Below are positions 25,942 through 33,723 of a stretch of DNA of 64,000 nucleotides, piece after piece. This stretch comes from Streptomyces pyxinae (GTDB lineage: Bacteria > Actinomycetota > Actinomycetes > Streptomycetales > Streptomycetaceae), in NCBI RefSeq assembly GCF_024756275.1, contig NZ_JANUGQ010000016.1, positions 1 to 64,000 of the forward strand. Reading direction: 5' to 3'. The translations under genes and the position numbers were made by a program. Numbering within the stretch: position 1 is the first letter of the stretch; each line of letters starts with the position of its first letter. A model generated the notes under the pieces. The model was given only the letters and a program-made list of their open reading frames with translations, had not been told where the DNA came from and searched no databases.

Positions 25942-26640
25942 TCAGGTGCCGGGCTTCCGGCCGTACACGAACACGTCGTCGCCGTTCTTCAGCTTGTTCC
26001 AGTACGCCTTGGCGTCGGCGGGCCGCATATTGACGCAGCCGCGCGAGCCCGGCGGGTTCCACATGGACTTCTCGACCGAGTGGAAGGCCTGGCCGCCGTC
26101 GAAGAACTGCGCGTACGGCATCCACACCTTGTAGAGCGTGGACCAGTGCTTGATGTTCCGGTGGTAGACCTTGTTCAGACCGGTGCGGGTCTCCGAGCCG
26201 TCCCGCCCGGTGCGCACCGGCACCGGGCCGTAGACCAGCTTCGACCCGTCCTGGATCCAGCTCAGCTGGCGGGTCAGGTCGACACAGGCGATCCGGCCCT
26301 TGTTCACCGGGCACTTCCCCGCCTTGTTGGGGGTCTTCCCGGCCGCCTTCTGGGCGATCATCGTATTCATCGTCTGCCAGGTCAGCGTCCCGGCGTACCC
26401 GGCGGACGGGGTGATGCCATGGGTCTTCTGGAAGCCCTGGATCGCCTTGCAGTCGGCGGTCGACTGCTTGCCGTCCACCGGCCGGCCGAGGAACTTCTCC
26501 ACCTGCTTCTGGTACGGCCCCGCCGACGCCGTACAGGACGACGCCGCCTGCGCCGGTGCCGCGCCCAGGGCGACACTCAGCGGTACGACCATGCCGACGA
26601 TGCCGAGGCCGACCCCGGCACGCCTGCGGATCCCTCCCAT
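25942..26640 (-). CDS. secreted L,D-transpeptidase
   Basis: 232 aa from ATG 26640, with GGGGAGTGGGG upstream; an earlier ATG (26673) lacks a good site. Sec signal peptide ending APAQA (about residue 32). An N-terminal peptidoglycan-binding-like region (YQKQVEKFLGRPVDGKQSTADCKAIQGFQKTHGI) is followed by a YkuD domain with CVDLTRQLSWIQDGSKL and the catalytic HSVEKSMWNPPGSRGCVNM (His and Cys present). Unlike the copy at 10705 it is not a lipoprotein. Conserved Cys pairs in the N-terminal part may form disulfides. Confidence 0.9.
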   Translation of the reverse strand: MGGIRRRAGVGLGIVGMVVPLSVALGAAPAQAASSCTASAGPYQKQVEKFLGRPVDGKQSTADCKAIQGFQKTHGITPSAGYAGTLTWQTMNTMIAQKAAGKTPNKAGKCPVNKGRIACVDLTRQLSWIQDGSKLVYGPVPVRTGRDGSETRTGLNKVYHRNIKHWSTLYKVWMPYAQFFDGGQAFHSVEKSMWNPPGSRGCVNMRPADAKAYWNKLKNGDDVFVYGRKPGT

Positions 26641-26874
26641 GTGTTCCCCACTCCCCTGTGAGATCGATGCCATGGCGGCGTAATCACCGCCGTCGCGGGC
26701 GGTGCGAGCGCCGAGCGGACGGAAAGGCGACCGCTCAGCCCGTAGGACGTACAGAGTGGGGGCGGGGTTGTACTTCGGGATGTCGTTTTACCTGTCGATT
26801 GGGACACAGGGCCGTAAATGATCACTTGTTGATCATTTATCGGGCATTCGCCGCCAGTATTCGCTCGCCGCCGG

Positions 26875-28143
26875 TCAGTGGCGGGCGGCGGAGGCGAGCA
26901 GCAGCCGGCGCTCGGCGGTGCGGGCGCTGTGGGTGCCGTACAGGGTGATCCCCGCGACCCCGGCGACGGCGAGCAGTCCGAGCAGCACGGTCCCGGTCCA
27001 CCCGGCGGCGTGGAAGGCCATCGCGCCGAGCGTGCCGCCCGCGCTGCTGCCCAGGTAGTACGCCGACTGGTAGAGCGCCGACGCCTGGGCCCGGCCGGTC
27101 TTCGCGGTGCGGCTCACCGAGGACGAGGCGACCGCGTGCCCGGCGAAGAAGCCGGCGGTGATCAGCACCAGGCCCAGCAGTACGGCGCCGAGCGTGTCCG
27201 CCAGCGAGAGCAGCAGCCCGGCGGTGGTGGTGGCGCCCGCCAGATAGAGCGCTCCGCGCCGGCCGACCCGGCCCACCAGCCGGCCGGCCGCCGCCGAGGA
27301 GACCGTGCCCACCAGGTAGACCAGGAAGATCGAGCCGATCAGTCCCTGCGGCAGGGAGAAAGGTTCCTCCACCAGCCGATAGCCGATCACCGTGTACACC
27401 GCGCCGAACACCGTCATGAACAGCGCGCCGATTCCGTACAGCCGTCCCAGCAGCGGGTCGGCGAGGTGCGTCCGCACGGTCCGGGCCAGCGCGCGCGGGT
27501 TGAGCGTGCCGGGGGTGAAGTGCCGGGCCCTCGGCAGCAGCAGCCGGAAGACCACCGCGCAGACCAGCGAGAGCAGCCCCACGGCGGCCAGCGCCGCGCG
27601 CCAGCCCCAGAGCTGGGCCGCCCAGCCGGTGACGATCCGGCCGCTCATCCCGCCGATGCTGTTGCCCGCCACGAAGAGTCCGATCGTGGCGATCAGCGCC
27701 TGCGGCCGTACCTCCTCCGCCAGGTACGCCATCGCGGAGGCGGGCAGCCCGGCGAGCGCGGCGCCCTGCACGGCGCGCAGCGCGATCAGCCACTCCAGGT
27801 TCGGCGCGAACGGGACGAGCAGTCCGACCGCGACGGCGACCGCGAGCGAGGCGGTCATCATGGTGCGGCGGCCGAAGCGTTCGGAGAGGGCGCTCAGCGG
27901 CAGTACGCAGACGGCGAGCGCGCCGGTGGCGCCGGAGACGGTCCAGCTGGCGGCGGAGGCGGTCACGCCGAGACCGGCGGAGATGGCCGGCAGCAGGGCC
28001 TGGGTCGAGTAGAGGAGGGCGAAGGCGGCCACTCCGGCGGCGAAGAGGGCGAAGCTCATCCGGCGGTGGCCGGGTCGTCCGGGGGCGAGGCGCGTATCGG
28101 CGTCCACGGGTGCGGTGGACGCCTTGATATCGGCGGGAGGCAT
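26875..28143 (-). CDS. MFS transporter of the YnfM-like efflux group
   Basis: 422 aa from ATG 28143. Twelve predicted helices. N-terminal part: MSFALFAAGVAAFALLYSTQALLPAISAGLGVTASAASW. Motif A is in loop 2-3 as LSERFGRRTMMTAS, and a second one in loop 8-9 as LVGRVGRRGALYL. SVSRTAKTGRAQASALYQSAYYLGSSAGGTLGA is typical of the drug/sugar efflux subfamily. Paired divergently with a LysR regulator across a 63-bp spacer, a classic efflux-regulator arrangement. Substrate unknown. Confidence 0.9.
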   Translation of the reverse strand: MPPADIKASTAPVDADTRLAPGRPGHRRMSFALFAAGVAAFALLYSTQALLPAISAGLGVTASAASWTVSGATGALAVCVLPLSALSERFGRRTMMTASLAVAVAVGLLVPFAPNLEWLIALRAVQGAALAGLPASAMAYLAEEVRPQALIATIGLFVAGNSIGGMSGRIVTGWAAQLWGWRAALAAVGLLSLVCAVVFRLLLPRARHFTPGTLNPRALARTVRTHLADPLLGRLYGIGALFMTVFGAVYTVIGYRLVEEPFSLPQGLIGSIFLVYLVGTVSSAAAGRLVGRVGRRGALYLAGATTTAGLLLSLADTLGAVLLGLVLITAGFFAGHAVASSSVSRTAKTGRAQASALYQSAYYLGSSAGGTLGAMAFHAAGWTGTVLLGLLAVAGVAGITLYGTHSARTAERRLLLASAARH

Positions 28144-28175
28144 GGGACGACCGTAGGCCGGTGGGATTTCATGCG

Positions 28176-28188
28176 TCCAATGCATGGA
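28176..28188. promoter_or_regulatory. LysR-type T-N11-A box in the divergent promoter
   Basis: TCCAATGCATGGA, an imperfect dyad with the LysR consensus spacing, in the 63-bp region between the MFS and LysR starts. TAAATT (28195-28200) stands exactly 6 nt before ATG 28207, so the lysR transcript may be leaderless. Confidence 0.6.
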
Positions 28189-28206
28189 CCGGCGTAAATT
28201 GTTCCC

Positions 28207-29232
28207 ATGGTGCATGAGTACAGCTCAGGGCGTCGGCTGTCACTGAACAGTTACGAAGAAGACATGGGCGACATGGGCCTGCTGCTCACCCCGCGCCTCG
28301 CCCACTTCGCCGCCGTCGCCCGCCATGAGCATGTGACCCGCGCCGCCCAGGAGCTCGGGGTGCCGCAGTCCACGCTCTCCCGGGCGATGGTCCGGCTGGA
28401 GCGGGACCTCGGGGTCACCCTGTTCGCCCGCCGGGGCCGCACGGTCGCCCTCACCACCGCCGGGCGCGCCTTCCTGGCGGCGGCGGAACGGGCGCTGGCC
28501 GAGGTGGAGAAGGCCGCCGACACGGTACGCGCCGACGCCGACCCCTCGGCCGGCCGGGTCGCCTTCGGCTTTCTGCACACCATGGGCTCGGAGACGGTAC
28601 CCGGGCTGATCCGGGCGTTCCGCGCCGACCACCCCCGGGTGCGCTTCACCCTGGTGCAGAACTACGGCGAGGCCATGATCGAGCGGCTCCGCGCCGGTGA
28701 GCTGGACCTCTGCCTCACCTCCCCGGTGCCGGACGCCCCCGACCTGGTCGCCCGGCGGCTGGACGAGCAGCGGCTGCGCCTGGTGGTGCCGGACGACCAC
28801 CGGCTGGCCCGGCGCAAGCGGGTGCGGCTGGCCGAGGCGGCGGACGAGGCGTTCGTGACCCTGGAGCCGGGGTACGGGCTGCGCCGCATCACCGACGACC
28901 TGTGCGCCCGGGCGGGCTTCACACCCCGGGTGGCCTTCGAGGGCGAGGAGGCCGAGACCCTGCGGGGCCTGGTGGCGGCGGGCCTGGGCGTCGCCCTGCT
29001 GCCCCCGCCGGCCGTGCCCCGCCCGGGCGTGGTGGAGCTGACCGTCACGGCGCCCCGGGCGGCCCGCGAGATCGGGGTCGCCTGGCTGGACGGGCACCCG
29101 GACACCCCGCCGGTCGCCGCCTTCAAGCGGTTCCTGCTCTCCCGGCGCGGCCAGCTCCTCCCCAAGTCGGCCCCGCCGCCCCGGGAGGAGGAACCGTACG
29201 GCCCCGACTCCGTTGACCTCGACCACGGTTGA
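28207..29232 (+). CDS. LysR-family transcriptional regulator
   Basis: 341 aa. Start ATG 28207 is supported by a leaderless-type promoter; ATG 28264 or 28273 would give the more usual LysR N-terminus. Winged helix: LTPRLAHFAAVARHEHVTRAAQELGVPQSTLSRAMVRLERDLGVTLFARRGRTVALTTAG. The effector domain follows (VAFGFLHTMGSETVPGLIRAF to LVAAGLGVALLPP). Likely controls the divergent MFS exporter. The acidic/Pro-rich last 25 residues are variable. Related to the group that includes regulators of YnfM-type exporters. Confidence 0.9.
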   Translation: MVHEYSSGRRLSLNSYEEDMGDMGLLLTPRLAHFAAVARHEHVTRAAQELGVPQSTLSRAMVRLERDLGVTLFARRGRTVALTTAGRAFLAAAERALAEVEKAADTVRADADPSAGRVAFGFLHTMGSETVPGLIRAFRADHPRVRFTLVQNYGEAMIERLRAGELDLCLTSPVPDAPDLVARRLDEQRLRLVVPDDHRLARRKRVRLAEAADEAFVTLEPGYGLRRITDDLCARAGFTPRVAFEGEEAETLRGLVAAGLGVALLPPPAVPRPGVVELTVTAPRAAREIGVAWLDGHPDTPPVAAFKRFLLSRRGQLLPKSAPPPREEEPYGPDSVDLDHG

Positions 29233-29361
29233 GGTGACAGCGTGGTGAACGCACCACCCCCGGGACGCCGTCCGGGCGCCCCGCGACACCTCGCGACTCC
29301 TCACGACTCCCCGCGACTCCCCGCGACACCTCACGACTCCCCGCGACACCTCGCGACTCCT

Positions 29362-29427
29362 CGTGACGCCTCACGACGTCCGTGACGCCTCACGACGTCC
29401 GTGACGCCTCACGACGTCCGTGACGCC
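29362..29427. repeat. tandem 19-bp repeat before the MarR-like gene
   Basis: Three exact copies of CGTGACGCCTCACGACGTC plus a 9-bp partial copy. They follow a more degenerate run of CGACTCC/CGACACC units from about 29281. The whole block sits between the LysR stop and the next start codon. Confidence 0.9.
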
Positions 29428-29480
29428 GCGCGCCGCCGCGCGGCGCCTCAGGACTCCCCACGACCAAGGGACGAGCCACC

Positions 29481-30008
29481 ATGACCCGCACCCCGACCAC
29501 CCTCACTCCCGCCGACCCGGCCGCGCCCGACACCGCGCTGGCCACCCAGCCGGTCGGCTACTGGACCGGCGTCGCCCACCGGGCCGTCGTCAACCACCTC
29601 CGCGACGCCATGGCCCGCCAGGACGTCACCCAGCCCCAGTGGTGGATCCTCAACCGCGTCGACGCCCCCGGCCCGCCGCCGACCCGCCAGGTGGTGGCGG
29701 CCGGCCTCGCCGCTGTCGCCGACGGACCGCACGAGGTGCCGCGCGCCCTCGATCAGTTGCTGCGCCGGGGCTGGCTCACCGAGGACCCGGACGGCCGCCT
29801 CGGCCTCACCGCCGCCGGCCGGGCTGCGCGGGCCCGGATCAAGAGCCTCGTCACCGGCCTGCGGGACGGCGTCCACGAGGGCGTCAGCGACGAGGACTAC
29901 GTGACCACCCTCCGGGTGCTCCGCCGGATGATCGCCAATGTCGCCGCCCTGACCGCTGCCGAGCCGCGGGACGGGTCGGCGGTGGCCGCCGAGGCGCGAG
30001 AGATGTGA
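29481..30008 (+). CDS. MarR-like winged-helix regulator
   Basis: 175 aa from ATG 29481; the upstream site is weak. Residues 20-150 form a helix-rich MarR-like fold: GYWTGVAHRAVVNHLRDAMARQDVTQPQWWILNRV, then the recognition region (VPRALDQLLRRGWLTEDPDGRLGLTAAGRAARARI). The motif 'QPQWWILNRV' with the wing is typical of a Streptomyces MarR subfamily. No partner gene is adjacent. Codon usage is normal. The C-terminus is Ala/Glu-rich. Confidence 0.8.
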   Translation: MTRTPTTLTPADPAAPDTALATQPVGYWTGVAHRAVVNHLRDAMARQDVTQPQWWILNRVDAPGPPPTRQVVAAGLAAVADGPHEVPRALDQLLRRGWLTEDPDGRLGLTAAGRAARARIKSLVTGLRDGVHEGVSDEDYVTTLRVLRRMIANVAALTAAEPRDGSAVAAEAREM

Positions 30009-30183
30009 CAGGAAGGCGCTCTCGCCGGCGTGGCCGGTGCCCCGGCCGAGCGCGATGTCCTCGTCGGCCTCCCGCTCACCCGCCGGCCACCCCCGGGCCC
30101 GGAACCACTCCTGGCCGGCGTGGGCCAGGTGCCGTACCTCGTTCCCCCGCGGGCCCGGGCGGTCCGGCCTGCGGCTTGGTCAT
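30009..30183 (-). pseudogene. possible frameshifted small gene
   Basis: An ATG at 30183 follows CAGGAGGGC at good spacing. Its own frame gives a Pro/Gly-rich 35-mer. Moving frame by one base within a GGGGG run near residue 13 gives a far more protein-like continuation (NEVRHLAHAGQEWFRARGW and then AGEREADEDIALGRGTGHAG), running towards the MarR stop. A one-base indel (mutation or sequencing error) would explain this. Family not recognised; low confidence. Nothing else is seen up to 30299. Confidence 0.3.
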
Positions 30184-30299
30184 GGATGCCCTCCTGGCGT
30201 ACGTACGGGGGTGCGCGCCGGCGAGGCGGCCCGCACCGGGGTCGCCGTCCCACCGGGTCCGCCCGGCTCCTTCTCCCACCCGCGCGTGGCGCGGTCGCG

Positions 30300-32597
30300 T
30301 CACGGTTCCGGCCGGACGCCCGGTGGCCGCCCCTCCCGTCCCCGGCCCCCGGGGCCGTCCACGTCCGCCGAGGCCGCGATGCGGTCCAGCTGGCGGCCGA
30401 GACCGGCCAGCCAGACCTCCAGGTCGACCAGGACCGGCGGCGGGTCCGGGCCGGGGCCCGTATCGCCGCCGTACGAGGCCCGCGCGGCGCCCGGTGGCGC
30501 GCTGGTGCCGGGCGGGCGCGGAGCCGCCGGCACCCGGCCGGCGCCCGGCTCCGGGGCTCCCGGCGGCGTACGGCGGCCAGGAGCGTCCCGCGCCGTGAAC
30601 AGCTCGGCCACCCGGTCCGCCTCGGCCACCAGGGCGGTCGCGGCCGCGCGGGCCCGGGCGGCGGAGGCGGGCGGGACGGTGGCCGGGGGCGTGTCGAAGC
30701 GGGGCAGCCGCTCGGCCCCCAGCAGCATCTGGTGGGCGAGGATCAGCACCGCGTGCCAGTCGGTGCCCGGGTCCCCCGGCCGCTCCGTCGCGGTCGGCGG
30801 CTCGCTGCGGAACTGCGCGTACGCCGCCTCCGCCAGCCGCAGCCGGTGGACGCTCGGCAGGGTGTGCGGGGCAGGGCGGGAGCCGGCCGGTGCGGCGAGC
30901 AGGGCGTCGACCGTGCCCGGTACCAGCGCGGCACAGGACCGGAGCAGCCCGGCCATGGTGCGCCGCACCTCCCGGCGGGCCCCGGCCGGCCAGGCCAGCA
31001 GCCCGCAGAGCAGGCCGATCGCGCTGCCTGTGACCACGTCCAGGATCCGCGCCTCGGCCAGCTGCCGGCCGGCCGGCGCCAGCTGGGCGAAGGCGGTCGC
31101 CACCACCAGGGTGAACAGCCCCTGCGCGTACGCCACGCCCAGCAGCGGCCCCAGCGCGAACGCCACCAGCATCCCCGGCGCCAGCAGCGCCGCGTACGCG
31201 TCGGTGTGCTGCCCCAGGCCCACCAGCAGCGCGCCCGCCGCCACCGCCCCGACGAGGTTGCCCGCCAGGGCCTGGCGCACCGCCCGCCAGGTCGCCCCCG
31301 CCGTCGTACGGCCCAGCGTCAGCACGGCGAGCAGCACCCAGAAGCCGTGCGTCAGCTCCAGCGAACCGGCCACCAGCCGCGCCGCCGCCAGCCCCAGCGC
31401 GATCCGGACGGCGTTCTGGAACCACACCGAGCGCGGCGTCAGATTGCCCATGATCCGGCGCGCCCGGAGCCGGGGCGCGGACAGACCGGCGTACCAGAAC
31501 AGCTCGCGCGGCTCGGGCGCGGTGGTGCGCCGGCCGTCCACCGCGAGCCCGACGGCCGTCTCCGCGATCCGCGCCGACTCGGCGAGCGCCAGCACCCCCG
31601 CCCGCCGCCGCGCCGCCCCGGCGGAGTCCGCCCCGGCGGAGTCCGCCCCGGCAGGCGTCGCCTCACCGGGCGCCGTCTCGCCGGGCGCCCGCGGAGGCCG
31701 CGTCCGTCGCGTCCCCCGCGTCCGCCGCTCCTGGAACTCCCGCATCGCCGTCTCCAGCGCCCCGGCCCCCCGGTCCGGCTCCGGCCGTACCCCCGTCCGC
31801 AGCGCCGCCGCGCCCGCCGCGCAGCTCTCCGCCACCCGCCCGAGCAGCCCCGCCGACAGGGGATCGTCCGCCGCCCCGCGCCCTGGCCCTGACGCCTCCC
31901 ACTCGGCCCGCGTCGCCAGCTGGTCGAGCAGCCGGCGTACCGCGCCACCCGCCTGGGCCAGCGCCCGGTCGGTCCGGCCCGCCCCGGCCGGGCGCTCGGC
32001 CGGGGGCAGCTCCGAGAGCCGCAGCGCCCGCCCGGCCGCCCGCAGCCCGGCGGCCTCCGCACCGGGCGCGGCCGCCGTACCGAGCGCCGCCGCCAGCCGC
32101 TCCCGGTACCCCGGCACCGGCGGGTCGGGCAGCAGCAGCGCCTCGCAGGCCGCCAGCAGCAGGACGCCCACGGCCAGCCCGGCCAGCCGGGGGACCAGCT
32201 CCCCGGGGGCGTACGGGGGGAAACACGCCAGGATGTAGAAGAGCTGGAGCCCGGGCGCGGCCCCCGCCGGGCGCGGCCCGCCCACCGCCGCGAAGGCCAG
32301 TGGGAAGCCGACCGCCAGCATCCCGGCCACCGCCGCCCAGGTGTGCCCCGCCAGCACCGTGCCCAGGGCCGCCAGGGCCAGCCCGGCGGGCAGCGCCCGC
32401 AGCATCACCGGGGCCCGCTGCCGCCCGGTACCGGGGACGGAGGCCAGCAGTCCGAGGGCGATCGGCGCGAAGAACGCGTACAGGGCGGGCACCGGCAGCC
32501 CGGCGCCGTACCGCAGCGGATAGAACCCGGCGCTCGCGGCCACCGTCACCCGGACGGCTCGGCGCACGATCGCCGCCCGCTCCGCCGGCTCCCTCAT
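30300..32597 (-). CDS. FUSC-family membrane protein
   Basis: 765 aa. Two sets of transmembrane helices, around 20-165 (YALFAPIALGLLA-like segments) and around 395-530 (VRIALGLAAARLVAGSLELTHGFWVLLAVLTLGRTTAGATWR, the FUSC signature block). Long cytoplasmic regions between and after them carry Ala/Arg-rich helices. The family includes aromatic-acid exporter and YccS-like proteins. An in-frame hexapeptide-like repeat (AGADSAGADSAGA) occurs near 315-330. The last 130 residues are Pro-rich and poorly conserved. No co-transcribed partner; substrate unknown. Confidence 0.85.
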   Translation of the reverse strand: MREPAERAAIVRRAVRVTVAASAGFYPLRYGAGLPVPALYAFFAPIALGLLASVPGTGRQRAPVMLRALPAGLALAALGTVLAGHTWAAVAGMLAVGFPLAFAAVGGPRPAGAAPGLQLFYILACFPPYAPGELVPRLAGLAVGVLLLAACEALLLPDPPVPGYRERLAAALGTAAAPGAEAAGLRAAGRALRLSELPPAERPAGAGRTDRALAQAGGAVRRLLDQLATRAEWEASGPGRGAADDPLSAGLLGRVAESCAAGAAALRTGVRPEPDRGAGALETAMREFQERRTRGTRRTRPPRAPGETAPGEATPAGADSAGADSAGAARRRAGVLALAESARIAETAVGLAVDGRRTTAPEPRELFWYAGLSAPRLRARRIMGNLTPRSVWFQNAVRIALGLAAARLVAGSLELTHGFWVLLAVLTLGRTTAGATWRAVRQALAGNLVGAVAAGALLVGLGQHTDAYAALLAPGMLVAFALGPLLGVAYAQGLFTLVVATAFAQLAPAGRQLAEARILDVVTGSAIGLLCGLLAWPAGARREVRRTMAGLLRSCAALVPGTVDALLAAPAGSRPAPHTLPSVHRLRLAEAAYAQFRSEPPTATERPGDPGTDWHAVLILAHQMLLGAERLPRFDTPPATVPPASAARARAAATALVAEADRVAELFTARDAPGRRTPPGAPEPGAGRVPAAPRPPGTSAPPGAARASYGGDTGPGPDPPPVLVDLEVWLAGLGRQLDRIAASADVDGPGGRGREGRPPGVRPEP

Positions 32598-32703
32598 CGC
32601 TCCATTCTCGGTCGCCCCGGAAGCCCCCGCACCCGTGGCGGCCGGTCGTGCCGTCGGTGCGGAGGCCGGGCTGCCGGTACGGGCGCCGGGCTACCGGTTC
32701 CGG

Positions 32704-33480
32704 CTACCGGCGGGCCCGGCGCGCCGGGCGTCCGAAGCCCGCCGCCAGCGGCATCCGCAGGCCCAGCGGGGGCGGGGCGGCCAGCGCGTCCGCGACCGGC
32801 CGGGCATAGGGGTGGCCGAAGAGCGCGCCCCGCACGAAGTCGGCGGCGAGCGCCAGCACCTCGTCATGGTGCTGGCGCAGCGCGTGGCCGTCCGAGTGCA
32901 CCTCGAAGCGGCAGGTGTCCCGGTTGGCCTTCTTGACCCGCTCGGCCAGCCGGTAGGAGAGCTCCGGGTCGGTCCTGGCGTCGTTGGTGCCGTGCGCGAT
33001 CAGCACCTGGCGCCCGACCAGTTGCCGCACCGGCTCCGGCTGGGCCGCCATGTCGTCCTCCGGCAGCCAGGGCGCCAGGGCGAGGACGCAGCTCACCGCC
33101 GTGTGCCCGGCCGCCCGCAGCGCCGCCCGGCCGCCCATGCCGTGCCCGGCCAGGCAGACCGGTACGTCGCCGTACCGCCGTACCACCTCGGACACCGTCC
33201 AGCGGGCGTCCGCCGCGAGCCGGGCGTCGGTGCCGTTCCAGCCGTGCGTCCGGTAGCGCACCACATGGGCCACCAGTCCGTCCCCGCGCCCCGCCCGGGC
33301 CAGCCTGCGGGCCAGCGGGAGGACCGCCGCCCGGGCCAGCGGCGAGGGCCGCCGCTCCGACACCGGCGCCCCGTCCGGCAGCAGCAGCACCACCCCGCCC
33401 ACCGCCGGGACCGCCGTCCCCACCGCCCGGCCCAGCCGGGGTTCCCGCGCGCCGCCCGTCCCTACGAGTGCGTGTGCCAT
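32704..33480 (-). CDS. alpha/beta-hydrolase-fold protein lacking the usual serine
   Basis: 258 aa. Dienelactone-hydrolase-like fold: GGVVLLLPDGAPV (first core strand and oxyanion turn), the nucleophile-elbow region VCLAGHGMGGRAALRA, VLALAPWLPEDD, HGTNDARTDPE with the acidic residue, and HSDGHALRQH with a late His. The elbow reads G-H-G-M-G rather than G-x-S-x-G, so the nucleophilic Ser is a Gly. The protein may be non-catalytic or use another residue. Divergent from add, with about 240 bp between the two starts. Confidence 0.82.
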   Translation of the reverse strand: MAHALVGTGGAREPRLGRAVGTAVPAVGGVVLLLPDGAPVSERRPSPLARAAVLPLARRLARAGRGDGLVAHVVRYRTHGWNGTDARLAADARWTVSEVVRRYGDVPVCLAGHGMGGRAALRAAGHTAVSCVLALAPWLPEDDMAAQPEPVRQLVGRQVLIAHGTNDARTDPELSYRLAERVKKANRDTCRFEVHSDGHALRQHHDEVLALAADFVRGALFGHPYARPVADALAAPPPLGLRMPLAAGFGRPARRARR

Positions 33481-33695
33481 GGCAGAACAGTCTCAGAAGG
33501 AGACGTGTACGCCACCGGTACGTGCGGTCACCGTTGCGTATCGAAGGTCCCTGCCCGCCCGCCCCGCGCGACCGGCCCCCGGGACGGCCCCCGGCGGCGG
33601 TCGCGGCGATGGAGGCGGCGCCCCCGGACGGGTCCGGCGACGGCCCCCGGCGACGCGCCGTCGTGGCGTCCGGAAACCGCCAACTCCCGCGCCTT

Positions 33696-33717
33696 CTACG
33701 CGCGTAGGGCTTAGAGT
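33696..33717 (+). promoter_or_regulatory. add operator and leaderless promoter
   Basis: CTACGCGCGTAG (33696-33707) sits between the -35 position and a -10 hexamer TAGAGT (33712-33717). The hexamer ends 6 nt before ATG 33724. The spacing predicts a leaderless mRNA and an operator placed to block RNA polymerase. Same palindrome as at the other three nucleoside genes. Confidence 0.75.
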
Positions 33718-33723
33718 GCGGAA

